DNA of 64,000 nucleotides from Maricaulis sp965228215 (GCA_965228215.1 OZ245800.1:2604001-2668000); one strand, 5' to 3'. Counted from the stretch's first letter, positions 1-9,141 are shown. Program-made: numbers and translations. The notes: generated by a model not told the origin, from the sequence alone.

Positions 1-638
1 GTGGTCAGGGCTGCGCCCTTGTTGCCGCGTTCTTCCTTGGCAACCTGGACCAGGAGAACCTGGCGGCGCTTGATGACTTCCTGGATCTTGTAGCGGCGAT
101 AGAGCTGACGACGCATGCGCGATGCCTTGGCATCGTCGATCTCGTCCTCGTCATCACCGCCACCGATCGTTTCGGCGGTTTCTTCGTCGGCGGCGTCATC
201 ACCGGAATCGTCAGAGGCCTCAGCGGCGTCTTCATCACCGGACTCAGAGGCTTCCGTCTCGACGTCGGTCGATTCTTCGTCGGAAGCGGTTTCGGCTTTC
301 GCGCCAGCAGCCGCTTCTTCAGCCTCTTCCTCAGCCGCGTCCTCGGCCGCAGCGCTCTCTTCCTCTTCGGCGAGCGCCTGACGGTCCTCGAACGGGATCT
401 GGTAGTAGTCGGGGTGGATCTCGTTGAAGGCCAGGAAGCCGTGGCGATTGCCGCCATACTCCACGAAAGCCGCCTGCAAAGAGGGCTCTACGCGTGTGAC
501 CTTGGCCAGATAGATGTTGCCGCGAATGGGTTTGCGAGCCGCGGCCTCGAAGTCAAAATCCTCAACTTTCGATCCGTCGGTAACTACGACGCGGGTCTCC
601 TCGGGATGCCCTGCGTCGATCAGCATTTTTTTCGACAT
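1..638 (-). CDS. rne: Ribonuclease E/G family endoribonuclease (N-terminal part, cut by window edge)
   Basis: The frame opens at ATG 638 behind a GGAGAA ribosome binding site and stays open for 212 codons to the window edge, so only the N-terminus is present. It begins MSKKMLIDAGHPEETRVVV, and residues 37-80 carry the S1-domain signature of RNase E (GNIYLAKVTRVEPSLQAAF, then GFLAFNEIHPDYY). RNase E is the main mRNA-decay and rRNA-processing endonuclease and the degradosome scaffold. Residues about 86-165 are an Ala/Glu/Asp-rich low-complexity insert that interrupts the S1 fold. The fold resumes with a basic stretch and KIQEVIKRRQVLLVQVAKEE. Acidic S1 inserts are, from family knowledge, common in alphaproteobacterial RNase E. 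The catalytic and scaffold parts lie outside the window. It is divergent from the amidase gene. Confidence 0.9.
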   Translation of the reverse strand, partial: MSKKMLIDAGHPEETRVVVTDGSKVEDFDFEAAARKPIRGNIYLAKVTRVEPSLQAAFVEYGGNRHGFLAFNEIHPDYYQIPFEDRQALAEEEESAAAEDAAEEEAEEAAAGAKAETASDEESTDVETEASESGDEDAAEASDDSGDDAADEETAETIGGGDDEDEIDDAKASRMRRQLYRRYKIQEVIKRRQVLLVQVAKEERGNKGAALT

Positions 639-1122
639 GTAGTGTTTCTCCTGCGCGCGCTGACGGTCGCGGAAGCCCCTGGGGGTCCTGCGCAAAATTC
701 CGTCGCGGCGGGAATGGTGGGCGCGAGCTCAAGCCGGTAGCTGGCATGGCAGTCATGAGGCGTGCCTCGCGCATGATATTCTTCCGTTTGCACCGCGCGG
801 CCGACTTCTGAGACGGGGGCGGGTGCGGTGGTCGGGGCCATGATCCGCGAATGACGGGCATGGCAGGGATCAGCGTTTCGGCGCAACCCCTTGAAGGGAG
901 GGCCTCTTCGCGCTCCGCAAGCGGGCGAATCCGTTTCGCCTGATACTGCGCTCGGCAGAGCAGGGCGAACATGCCCCATTCGCTTCGGGAAGAAAAGCCT
1001 TTCCAGCCGTAGCGCCTGAAAACCTTCAAAAAACCGTATTCCATCAACGAAACGTCAAGTTCCGCTGTCTAATGTGCCACAAAAGCCGTAGACAAAAACA
1101 CGGCGCATGCGATGGTGAAGAC
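639..1122. other. Intergenic region between divergent rne and amidase genes
   Basis: This 484-base gap is the longest stretch without a gene in the window, and no convincing small coding frame was seen in it. It must hold the promoters of both divergent genes. On the minus strand a TTGACG hexamer (complement of 1053-1058) could be a -35 element for rne, but no good -10 follows. If it is used, the rne leader would be close to 400 bases, comparable to the long autoregulatory rne leader of enterobacteria. That is an inference only. Confidence 0.4.
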
Positions 1123-2334
1123 ATGCAGTTCAAGGGGATTTCAGCGCTGATTCTGGGCGTCTGGCTGGCGATTTCGCCAGCAATGGCCGACCAGGAAGTC
1201 CGCAATGTCCGTTTCGGTGTAGACGGCGAGCGTACGCGCGTGGTCATCGAGACCTCCGAACCGGCCGATTTTCGTGCTTTCACGCTGGATGGCCTGTCCG
1301 ACCGCCTGGTCGTCGACCTGCCGGAGACGGGCTGGGCCGTCAGCGGCCTGGAAACCGGTGAGGGTGTCGGTCATGGCCTGGTCGATGAATTCCGCTTCTT
1401 CTCCAGTTCTTCCAACCAGTCGCGCGTGGTGTTCGAGCTTGAACATCCGGCCGTGATCACCGCGCAGTTTGCGCTGGCTCCGGCACAGACCGGCGGCAAT
1501 CACCGCCTGGTCATCGACATGCAGCGCGCTGCTGAGGACCAGTTCCGGTCCGCGTCGGGCTTCGAGCCGGCCGGGTCCAGCCTCGATTCGCTGATCGCCG
1601 AACGTGTCGACGCCGTCTACACGCCGCCGCAACGCGCCCGCCGCGTCATCGTGATCGACGCCGGTCATGGCGGCCGTGATCCCGGTGCCGTGGCCCGTTC
1701 CGGTGTTCGCGAGAAAGATATTACGCTGGCCGCCGCCCGCGAGCTGCGTCGCCAGCTCGAGGCCACCGGCCGTTATGACGTGTTCATGACCCGCGAGGGT
1801 GACACCTATCCCGAATGGGAAGACCGGGTCGGCGTCATGCGCGACGTACAGGCAGACCTTTTCCTGTCCCTGCATGCCGACGCTGCCAGCAATTCCGGCG
1901 CCCGAGGTGCAGCGGTCTACACGCTGAATGACCGCGCCGAGAACCGCGCCCGTGCCCGCGCCCGCCGCGATGCCAATCATTCGCGCCAGGCCGAGGTCAA
2001 CAATATCCTGGTCGAGCTGGAACTGCGCGAGAAGCGCAATCAGTCCACGATCTTTGCTGATGTCCTGCTGGAGCATCTCGAACAGTCCGGCCGTCTGCTG
2101 ACCAATCCGCACCGCGAGGAGAATTTCTTCGTGCTGCTGGACAGCCGCGTGCCGACCGTACTGATCGAAATGGGCTTCCTGACCAACAGTACGGACGAGG
2201 CAAATCTGACCTCGCCGGCCTTCCGCCGGCGCCAGATGGGCTCCATCGTTTCCGCGATCGACTATTATTTCCTCGGCCGCGGCGACGCCTCTGAAGAGCG
2301 CGAACGTACAGCGGCACTGATTCCGGCGCGCTGA
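1123..2334 (+). CDS. amiC: N-acetylmuramoyl-L-alanine amidase (AMIN + Amidase_3), periplasmic
   Basis: This predicted 403-residue zinc amidase cleaves the amide bond between N-acetylmuramic acid and the stem peptide, an activity used in daughter-cell separation. ATG 1123 was chosen over an upstream in-frame ATG at 1072 because it directly begins a signal peptide (MQFKGISALILGVW, cleavage after about Ala22). Residues about 25-130 form the AMIN localisation domain. The Amidase_3 domain covers about 175-385 with zinc-ligand motifs IDAGHGGRDPGA, a following Glu in REKDITLA, LSLHADAA, and catalytic Glu in VLIEMGFLTN. A bifunctional PBP1a gene follows 90 bases later, so the two peptidoglycan genes may be cotranscribed. 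The AmiC assignment rests on the AMIN-Amidase_3 architecture. Confidence 0.92.
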   Translation: MQFKGISALILGVWLAISPAMADQEVRNVRFGVDGERTRVVIETSEPADFRAFTLDGLSDRLVVDLPETGWAVSGLETGEGVGHGLVDEFRFFSSSSNQSRVVFELEHPAVITAQFALAPAQTGGNHRLVIDMQRAAEDQFRSASGFEPAGSSLDSLIAERVDAVYTPPQRARRVIVIDAGHGGRDPGAVARSGVREKDITLAAARELRRQLEATGRYDVFMTREGDTYPEWEDRVGVMRDVQADLFLSLHADAASNSGARGAAVYTLNDRAENRARARARRDANHSRQAEVNNILVELELREKRNQSTIFADVLLEHLEQSGRLLTNPHREENFFVLLDSRVPTVLIEMGFLTNSTDEANLTSPAFRRRQMGSIVSAIDYYFLGRGDASEERERTAALIPAR

Positions 2335-2424
2335 AACGCTTCCAACAATGCCTCAGGGCGGCCATAATGATGCCGTGCTAGGGGAATAGGGCTGCCGGCG
2401 ACGGTCGGTCGATTTGAGGGCGTG

Positions 2425-4926
2425 ATGAAGATTTTTACCTTGCGTAACGTTGTGCGTACGGCGCTCATCGGTGGAGCGGTGGCCCTAGGCCTCGCCCTGG
2501 TCGGCTTTATCGCCGTGGCCGTCTACGTCGTTCGCGTGACCGATGATCTGCCCGACTACCAGCAGCTTGCCGAGTACGAGCCGCCGATCATGAGCCGCGT
2601 GCATGCTGGTGACGGCCTGCTGATCGCGGAATATGCCCGCGAACACCGCGTCTTCGTGCCGATCGACAATATTCCCCAGGAAGTCGTGCACGCTTTCATC
2701 TCGGCCGAGGACAAGAGTTTCTATGACCATGGCGGTCTGGACCTGCGCGGCATCCTGCGCGCGGCCATTTCCAATATCGGCAATATCATGGGCGGACGCC
2801 GCCTGGAGGGTGCGTCCACGATCACCCAGCAGGTCGCCAAGAATTTCCTGCTCTCCAGCGAGCAGCGGATCGAGCGCAAGGTGCGCGAAATCGTGCTGTC
2901 CCGCCGGATCGAGCGCGCCTTCACGAAGGACCAGATCCTCGAGCTTTATCTCAACGAGATCTATCTGGGTAACCGCTCCTACGGCATCGCCGCAGCGGCG
3001 CTGAACTATTTCGGCAAGTCGCTGGACGAGCTGGACCTGCACGAAATCGCTTATCTGGCTGCCCTGCCGAAAGGCCCGGCGAACTATCATCCGGAACGCC
3101 GCCGAGAGGCCGCGATCGAGCGGCGCAATTGGGTGATCGGCCGGATGCGCGAGAACGGCTATGTGACCGCGGAAGCCGCAGCTGAGGCCCAGGCCCAGCC
3201 GCTGCAGGTTGTCGATCGCCTGTCCGGCGCGACCTACACCGCGGCCGAATATTTCGTCGAGAATGTCCGCCGGGAAGTCTTCTCCATCTATGGCGAAGAC
3301 GAGCTTTACGATGGCGGCCTGTCCATCCGGACGACGCTGGATACCACCATGCAGCTGGCCGCGCGCCGTGCCCTGCGTGATGGTCTGGAAACCTATGACC
3401 GCCGGCATGGCTATCGCGGCGCCCTGGCCACGATCGAGCTGGGCGAAGGCTGGACCGAGCGTCTCGCCGAGGCCGAGATTCCGCGCGATCTGGACGAGGG
3501 TTGGCTGCCTGCCGTGGTCCTGTCGGTCAGCGATACGGCTGCCACGATCGGGCTTCTGAGCGGCGAAGAGGGCACGATCCCCTTCAGCGAACTGGAATGG
3601 GCCCGCGAAAACCTGCCCGATGGCGAGATCGGTGACGAGATCAGCTCGGCCACCGAAGTCCTGTCAGAAGGCGATGTCATCCTGGCAGAAGTGCGGACCG
3701 ATGAAGGCGGCAATCCTGTCGACGGCGAATATGGCTTGCGCCAGGTGCCGGCGATCAATGGCGGCATTATGGCGATGGACCCGCATACCGGCCGTGTCCT
3801 GGCGATGGTGGGCGGCTACAGCTTCCAGCACAGCCAGTTCAACCGCGCGACCCAGGCCCGCCGCCAGCCGGGCTCCGCATTCAAGCCTTTCGCCTATGCA
3901 GCCGCCCTGGACAATGACTACACGCCGGCCAGCCTGATCCTCGACGCGCCCTTCGTGGCCTCGGGCGGTGCTGACGAGCGCTTCTACATGCCGCAGAACT
4001 ATTCCGAGCGTTATTACGGCATGTCGACGCTTCGGCTCGGCCTCGAGTTGTCACGTAACGTCATGACCGTGCGCCTGGCCCAGGAAATGGGCATGCGGCC
4101 GATCTCGGATTACGGCGTGCGGTTCGGCATCTATGACGATCTCGACCCGGTCCTGGCGATGTCTCTGGGCGCCGGTGAAACCACGCTCTACCGCCTGATC
4201 GGGGCCTATGCGGCCCTGGTGAATGGTGGCCGCCGTGTCGAGCCGACCATTATCGACCGTGTGCAGGACCGCACGGGTGCGACGATCTACGCGCACCAGC
4301 AGCGGGAATGCGAGACCTGCGATGTCGAGGAATGGTCCGACGAATTGCTGGAACCCCTGTTCGAGGATCTGCGCCAGGAAGTCGTCGATCCGGTCACGGC
4401 CTACCAGGTGGTGCACATGCTGGAAGGTGCGGTGCAGCGCGGTACCGGTACGGCGCTGCGTTCGCTGGGCCGTCCGCTGGGCGGCAAGACCGGCACGACC
4501 AATGATTTCCGCGATGCCTGGTTTGTCGGTTTCGGCCCTGACCTGGTGGTCGGCGTCTATGTCGGCTTCGACACGCCCTACCAATTGGGCCGCGGCGAGG
4601 CCGGTGGCCGCGTGGCGGCCCCGATCGTGCGGGATTTCATGGCCAGCGCCCTGGACAACTACGCCGTGGCGCCATTCCGCGTGCCCGAGGGCGTGCGCCT
4701 GGTCCCGATCGACCGCAATACGGGTGAGCCGGGCATTCTCGGTCAGCCGCTGGTGATCCTGGAGGCGTTCCGCCCGGGTACCGAACCGTCTCGCCAGTCG
4801 CCGGAAGAGGAAAGCGGTCTCAGCTTTGCCCGGGCCTCGGTCAGCGATGATCCCTTCTTCACGGATCTGCCGCTCGATGAAGAGGAAGAAGAGGACGAGG
4901 ACGAAGACCTCGGTGGTCTCTACTAG
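2425..4926 (+). CDS. mrcA: Bifunctional penicillin-binding protein 1A
   Basis: An 833-residue class A PBP that polymerises lipid II into glycan strands and crosslinks the stem peptides at the outer face of the inner membrane. A single N-terminal membrane anchor spans about residues 10-37. The GT51 glycosyltransferase domain (about 50-225) shows the catalytic Glu in SAEDKSFYDHGG, then GASTITQQVAKN and LYLNEIYLG. An OB-like insert precedes the transpeptidase domain, which has SxxK in QPGSAFKPF (Ser about 482), SRN in LELSRNVM, and KTG in GGKTGTTNDF (about 687). The C-terminus is a run of Glu/Asp. A GTG lies one codon upstream at 2422; ATG 2425 was preferred for its spacing from GAGGG. Confidence 0.95.
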   Translation: MKIFTLRNVVRTALIGGAVALGLALVGFIAVAVYVVRVTDDLPDYQQLAEYEPPIMSRVHAGDGLLIAEYAREHRVFVPIDNIPQEVVHAFISAEDKSFYDHGGLDLRGILRAAISNIGNIMGGRRLEGASTITQQVAKNFLLSSEQRIERKVREIVLSRRIERAFTKDQILELYLNEIYLGNRSYGIAAAALNYFGKSLDELDLHEIAYLAALPKGPANYHPERRREAAIERRNWVIGRMRENGYVTAEAAAEAQAQPLQVVDRLSGATYTAAEYFVENVRREVFSIYGEDELYDGGLSIRTTLDTTMQLAARRALRDGLETYDRRHGYRGALATIELGEGWTERLAEAEIPRDLDEGWLPAVVLSVSDTAATIGLLSGEEGTIPFSELEWARENLPDGEIGDEISSATEVLSEGDVILAEVRTDEGGNPVDGEYGLRQVPAINGGIMAMDPHTGRVLAMVGGYSFQHSQFNRATQARRQPGSAFKPFAYAAALDNDYTPASLILDAPFVASGGADERFYMPQNYSERYYGMSTLRLGLELSRNVMTVRLAQEMGMRPISDYGVRFGIYDDLDPVLAMSLGAGETTLYRLIGAYAALVNGGRRVEPTIIDRVQDRTGATIYAHQQRECETCDVEEWSDELLEPLFEDLRQEVVDPVTAYQVVHMLEGAVQRGTGTALRSLGRPLGGKTGTTNDFRDAWFVGFGPDLVVGVYVGFDTPYQLGRGEAGGRVAAPIVRDFMASALDNYAVAPFRVPEGVRLVPIDRNTGEPGILGQPLVILEAFRPGTEPSRQSPEEESGLSFARASVSDDPFFTDLPLDEEEEEDEDEDLGGLY

Positions 4927-5053
4927 GGGGCGGTCTCTACCGGGATCGCCTGACGGCCGTTAGGGGCCGGGATCTGCAGGCTGCGGCTTGTTCGAATCCG
5001 GTCCTCGTTCTATCTCCTTATTTCCATCTGGTTTTTCCTGAAAAGGCCGTGCC

Positions 5054-6185
5054 ATGCGCGCTGACATCCAGACCCTGTCCGACGAAATCCAGCAGGCAGT
5101 CGGCCTGCTGAGGAGGCGTCTTTGACTGGGATACAGCCCAGAAACGCCTAGACGAACTCAACGCCATGTCCGAGGCCCCGGACTTCTGGAATGATGCCCA
5201 GAAGGCCCAGAGCCTCATGCGCGAGCGCAATCGCATCGACGGTGCGATGACCACGATACGCGAGGCCGAGACCGAATTGTCGGATACGGTCGAACTGGTC
5301 GAGCTGGCGGAGATGGAATCCGACGAGGACATGATCGAGGAAGCGGTCAAAGGCCTGCGCAAGCTCGCTGACCGCATGTCGCGGGCTCAACTGGAAGCGC
5401 TGCTGTCCGGCGAGGCCGACGGCAATGACGCTTTCCTGGAAATCCATTCCGGCGCCGGCGGCACGGAGAGCCAGGACTGGGCCGCCATGCTGGCGCGCAT
5501 GTACAGTCGCTGGGCCAATGATCACGGCTACAAGGTTGAGATCATGGAGGAACAGTCAGGCGAAGAAGCCGGCCTGAAATCCACCACGTTGCTGATCAAG
5601 GGCGAGAACGCCTATGGCTGGCTGAAGACCGAAAGCGGCGTGCACCGTCTTGTTCGGATCTCGCCCTTCGACTCCAGCGCCCGTCGCCATACGAGTTTCT
5701 CTTCGGTGGGTGTGTTCCCGCAGATCGATGATGCCATTGACGTCGAGATCGATGAGTCGAAAGTGCGCACGGATACATACCGGGCGTCCGGGGCCGGTGG
5801 TCAGCACGTCAACAAGACAGATTCCGCTGTCCGACTGACCTATGACATGCCCGGCGAGGACAAGCCGATTGTCGTGCAATGTCAAAATGATCGTTCCCAG
5901 CACAAGAACCGGGCCCAGGCCTGGGACATGTTGCGTGCGCGTGTCTACGAGATCGAGCTGCAGCGCCGCGAGGCGGCGGCGCAGGCTGAGGCCGACAGCA
6001 AGACCGAGATCGGCTGGGGTCACCAGATCCGCTCCTACGTCCTGCAGCCCTATCAGATGGTCAAGGATCTGCGGACGAATGTCGAAACCTCCAATACCAG
6101 CGGAGTGCTCGACGGGGATCTCGATGAATTCATGGCGGCCGCGCTTGCCGCGCGTGTCGGCGGTGAAGAGGCCGAGGACGCCTAG
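5054..6185 (+). CDS. prfB: Peptide chain release factor 2, expressed through a programmed +1 frameshift
   Basis: RF2 recognises UGA and UAA stop codons and triggers peptide release. The gene is read as 5054-5122 joined to 5124-6185, giving 376 residues. The first 23 codons end in AGG AGG CGT CTT TGA C; skipping T5123 restores the frame (L then DWDTAQKRLDELN). The stop-codon recognition motif SPF (about 203-205) and the peptidyl-hydrolysis motif GGQ in ASGAGGQHVNKTDS (about 248-250) are intact. Methionine 5166 is internal, not the start, because the family N-terminus lies upstream of the shift. The stop overlaps the convergent regulator gene by 3 bases. Confidence 0.95.
5111..5126 (+). promoter_or_regulatory. 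prfB programmed +1 frameshift site
   Basis: AGGAGG (5111-5116) acts as an internal Shine-Dalgarno element three bases before the slippery CTT (5120-5122). It is followed by an in-frame TGA (5123-5125) and C5126. The geometry is the same as in the well-known E. coli site (AGGGGG, three bases, CTT TGA C). Low RF2 slows termination at the UGA and favours slippage, so RF2 controls its own synthesis. Confidence 0.95.
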
Positions 6186-6493
6186 CTGCCGCCCGGCGCT
6201 TGTCCAAGCAGACTAGCGATGGCCTCGACATAGGCCTTGAACGCCTTGCGGCCCGTCTCGGTAATGCGCACGCGTGTCAGCGGTTTGCGGTCGAGGAAAC
6301 TCTTCTCGATGCTGACATAACCTGCATCTTCCAGCTTGCGCAGATGGACGGACAGATTGCCCTGCGTGGCCTCCAGCACGGATTTGAGTTCCGTGAAATC
6401 CGCGACTTCCGCATTGGCCAGATAGGTCATCACCCCCAGGCGCAGCCGCCCGTGGATGATGTCATCAATCTTGCCGATACCGCTGGAGGTCAT
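6182..6493 (-). CDS. Winged-helix transcriptional regulator
   Basis: A 103-residue single-domain winged-helix protein of the ArsR/MarR-like type (resembles PF13601). The recognition region reads DFTELKSVLEATQGNLSVHLRKLEDAGYV, followed by a wing with basic residues (FLDRKPLTRVRITETGR). It has no extra effector domain and no metal-binding cysteines. It lies 6 bases downstream of a six-helix membrane-protein gene on the same strand, and this regulator/membrane-protein pairing suggests the two are coexpressed. Its target is not known from the sequence. The 3' end overlaps prfB tail to tail. Confidence 0.75.
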   Translation of the reverse strand: MTSSGIGKIDDIIHGRLRLGVMTYLANAEVADFTELKSVLEATQGNLSVHLRKLEDAGYVSIEKSFLDRKPLTRVRITETGRKAFKAYVEAIASLLGQAPGGS

Positions 6494-6499
6494 GGAAAA

Positions 6500-7120
6500 C
6501 TAGGCGTCTGCCTGGCGTGCCAGCCGCATCATGACCCAGCCCGGGAGGCTGAGCAGGCTGAACAGCGAGATGGAGGCGACCAGAATATAGGTCGAGGAAT
6601 GCGTGGTCAGGCCGAGCGCGACGGCCGATGTGAACCAGCCGGCTGCGACGAGGCCCAGCCAGGCACGCTTGCGCAGGCGGAAAAAGACAAACCAGGCCGC
6701 GCCCTGCAGGGCGAAGACGAGAGGGGTGTAGAAATACCAGATCTCGCCGCTGCCCGAGCGAATGGTCGCTGCGAGAAAGACGAGGACAATGCTGAGATTG
6801 GCCAGACCTGCAGCCTGGAAAGTGGCCTCGTTGGCACGGCTGGTCGCCGTGCGAGCCTTTGCGCTGCGATTACGCCAGATCACGAAACCCAGAACGGTGA
6901 AGAAGACGAGATTGCACAGGGCGATGAAGCCGGCATAGGTCACGCCCGCAAGCGGCACCGCTCCGATATCGGCGAGCCATTGCACCAGCGTCTGGAAACC
7001 GTAGATCAGCCCGGCCAGGAAGAGTGCCAGCCCCATCTGGTGATTGTGCCGGTCCGGCGATTCCGCGAGTGCTCGCATGAAGGCGAGATCTTCCCGCGCG
7101 TTCTCGATTTCATCTGTCAT
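6500..7120 (-). CDS. Hypothetical six-helix membrane protein
   Basis: A 206-residue predicted inner-membrane protein that I do not recognise. ATG 7120 was chosen because GGAAAGG sits 6 bases upstream; an ATG five codons earlier at 7135 has no such site. After a soluble N-terminus of about 30 residues there are six hydrophobic segments (for example GLALFLAGLIYGFQTLV, YAGFIALCNLVFFTVL, SIVLVFLAAT, FYTPLVFALQGAAW and two more). It is followed at 6 bases by the winged-helix regulator gene, which may control it. Confidence 0.65.
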   Translation of the reverse strand: MTDEIENAREDLAFMRALAESPDRHNHQMGLALFLAGLIYGFQTLVQWLADIGAVPLAGVTYAGFIALCNLVFFTVLGFVIWRNRSAKARTATSRANEATFQAAGLANLSIVLVFLAATIRSGSGEIWYFYTPLVFALQGAAWFVFFRLRKRAWLGLVAAGWFTSAVALGLTTHSSTYILVASISLFSLLSLPGWVMMRLARQADA

Positions 7121-7183
7121 GGTAAGCCTTTCCATGAGGGCGGGAGGCGCCTGTCCGGGCGCCTCCCTAGGGTATGACCTGAT

Positions 7184-8419
7184 TCAGGCCGAGGGCGAGG
7201 CCTCGGGCGTCTCAGATCTGCGGGGGATCTGGGTGTCCGCCTTGGGGTGGCGACGGCCATTGAGCCATCCGCCCAGCCAGCTGCGCCGCACGAGGAGATG
7301 ATAGCTGGCGAGCAGGATGCCGATCGTCACCACATTGATCAGGGCGAATTTCAGCACGCCATTGATCGCGATGTCCGACACGGCGACCTGCAGGGCCATC
7401 ACGATCGGCAGGTGCAGGAGATAGATCCAGTAGGACGCATCGGCCGTGTAGCGGATGGCCTTGTTGGGGCGGGACAGGAGGCTGAGGGCCAGACCGGTCA
7501 GGCCGATCGTCCAGGCCCATCCACCCATGGCGTAGGCGAAGGCGTAGACCATCTTGTCCTGGCCGGCTTCCAGCGGCATGAAGGCCGGGCTCAGGCCCGC
7601 GATATTGAGGCACAGCGCCGTTGCGCCGACTGCGAGCAGGAGATTGATCGGCCAGAGACGCTTCCAGCTCTCCAATACGCCGATCTGGCGATGGACCAGC
7701 CAGCCGGCCCCGAAGGCGACACCGTAACCCACCAGGGCGGCATTGTTCGGGATCCAGCCGAAATCGGGGGTCGGAATGCCGAACCAGTGCATCCAGGCCG
7801 GGTCATTAAGGAAAACGAGCGCCAGCGGTGTCGCCAGGACGGCGATAGCCAGCGGGGTGTGGAAGACCGGAGCCAGAATGCGGTCGACGATCCGGCGCAA
7901 CGCCTCGGAACGGTCCAGCAGGGCAATAGGAGCCCGCAGGATCAGCATGCCCGCATAGAAGACCAGCAGAAGGTAGAGGAACCACAGATGGGTCAGCGGA
8001 AGATTTCCGATATCGAACGGCGGCGAAGGGGGAGCGTCTTCAGGCACGACGTAGTTATTGGCCTTCAGATAGCCCCAGATCACCACGGCCGTGATCGAGG
8101 CGAAGACCGGGAACCAGAAAGCCGCGAAGGGTAGGGCAATCCGCTTGATCCGGTCAGTCACGAAACTGGCGAGGCCGCGTCGCTTGAAGGCCAGCCGGGC
8201 GAAAAAACCTGCAATGAAGAAGAACAGGACCATGCGGAAGACATGGGGGATGTAGAAGGCAAGGCTGAAACCCTCTGCAGCGGAAACATCCTGCGTGATC
8301 CAGATCGGGAAGCCGGACACGAAGGACATCGCGGTGTGCAAGGCAACACCCAGCAGCAGGGCAAAGGCGCGGACCGCATCGAGGGCATGCAGGCGTTCGC
8401 CGTGATTGATGGTGGACAT
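7184..8419 (-). CDS. Acyltransferase family 3 membrane protein
   Basis: A 411-residue multi-pass membrane protein of the acyltransferase-3 family (OafA/OpgC type), which transfers acyl groups to glycans or other cell-surface substrates. ATG 8419 is preceded by GGAG at good spacing; the frame also extends to an ATG at 8449, which lacks such a site. The N-terminus RLHALDAVRAFALLLGVALH carries the expected Arg and catalytic-type His of helix 1, and about ten hydrophobic helices follow. The substrate cannot be deduced. A near-perfect inverted repeat upstream (8457-8483) may be its operator. Confidence 0.8.
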   Translation of the reverse strand: MSTINHGERLHALDAVRAFALLLGVALHTAMSFVSGFPIWITQDVSAAEGFSLAFYIPHVFRMVLFFFIAGFFARLAFKRRGLASFVTDRIKRIALPFAAFWFPVFASITAVVIWGYLKANNYVVPEDAPPSPPFDIGNLPLTHLWFLYLLLVFYAGMLILRAPIALLDRSEALRRIVDRILAPVFHTPLAIAVLATPLALVFLNDPAWMHWFGIPTPDFGWIPNNAALVGYGVAFGAGWLVHRQIGVLESWKRLWPINLLLAVGATALCLNIAGLSPAFMPLEAGQDKMVYAFAYAMGGWAWTIGLTGLALSLLSRPNKAIRYTADASYWIYLLHLPIVMALQVAVSDIAINGVLKFALINVVTIGILLASYHLLVRRSWLGGWLNGRRHPKADTQIPRRSETPEASPSA

Positions 8420-8456
8420 GGGGTTTCTCCAGAACGAATTGATCATCATCTACCAC

Positions 8457-8483
8457 AGACAAGTTTAAAAAACAAACCTGTCT
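8457..8483 (-). promoter_or_regulatory. Candidate repressor operator upstream of the acyltransferase gene
   Basis: AGACAAGTTT (8457-8466) and AAACCTGTCT (8474-8483) form an inverted repeat with 9 of 10 bases paired across an A-rich 7-base spacer. It lies 38 bases upstream of the acyltransferase start. Its size and symmetry suit a TetR-type dimer, but no regulator gene is adjacent. Confidence 0.4.
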
Positions 8484-8557
8484 ACAGCGAAGCGAAATTC
8501 GCAATGATTACGGGGATACCGGGAACGGCGAACCGAGCGAGCGCGGAGACGGCGCAC

Positions 8558-8590
8558 AAAAAAACCGGCATCGCATGTGCGATACCGGTT
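8558..8590 (-). terminator. Intrinsic terminator of the M23 peptidase-bactofilin operon
   Basis: On the minus strand AACCGGTATCGCA and TGCGATGCCGGTT pair (one mismatch) around a 2-base loop and are followed by a run of T. It lies 24 bases beyond the bactofilin stop. Confidence 0.85.
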
Positions 8591-8613
8591 CCTTTGATTC
8601 GATGTGTTGGGCG

Positions 8614-9141
8614 CTAGGCGGTCGACTTGTTCGCGGCCATCGGAGGCTCGAGCGAAGAGACGGCAGAAGCCTTTCCGGTCGCCGGCGGCTTGCTGTCCGA
8701 CTTGGACGGAGCGCTGGACGGCGACGATGCTTTTTCGTTGAGCGGGTCGGATGCGTGACGGCAATGACCGTCGAAGAAAGCACCGCTCTCAACGGACAGT
8801 GCAGCGTGTACGATGTCACCTTCGATACGTGCCGTGGAGGCGAGCTGGACCTGGCGCGCGCGGACAGAGCCCGTGACGCGGCCGCGGATCACGACGGTTT
8901 CGGCATTCACTTCACCGTTCACGGACGCTTCTTCACCGATGATCAGGGATCCGGCGCGGATATCGCCCTCGACGGAACCGTCAAGCTGGACTTCACCTTC
9001 AGAAACGATGGAACCACTCAGGACGAGGTCGCCGGAGAGGATGGAGGGAGCTTTCGATTTCATGGCGGACCTTTTCGGATTTGCGCTGGATTGTGCCGCT
9101 GTGTCGGGCATCGACAGGTCTTTGTTACCCTTATTGAACAT
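8614..9141 (-). CDS. bacA: Bactofilin cytoskeletal protein
   Basis: A 175-residue bactofilin. These proteins polymerise without nucleotide into membrane-associated filaments that localise cell-wall enzymes. The central beta-helix domain (about residues 30-120) shows the repeating hydrophobic-glycine pattern typical of the family (SILSGDLVLSGSIVSEGEV, LDGSVEGDIRAGSLIIGEEA). It is flanked by a short N-terminal tail and a Ser/Pro/Lys-rich disordered tail. The start overlaps the end of the M23 peptidase gene by 11 bases, so the two are translationally coupled. In stalked alphaproteobacteria, bactofilins work with such peptidases in cell shape and stalk formation. Confidence 0.92.
   Translation of the reverse strand: MFNKGNKDLSMPDTAAQSSANPKRSAMKSKAPSILSGDLVLSGSIVSEGEVQLDGSVEGDIRAGSLIIGEEASVNGEVNAETVVIRGRVTGSVRARQVQLASTARIEGDIVHAALSVESGAFFDGHCRHASDPLNEKASSPSSAPSKSDSKPPATGKASAVSSLEPPMAANKSTA

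Noticed and set aside
5166..6185. prfB as a normal gene starting at ATG 5166
   Set aside because: The 37 residues before it match the RF2 N-terminus when read through the +1 frameshift, and the frameshift signal is textbook.
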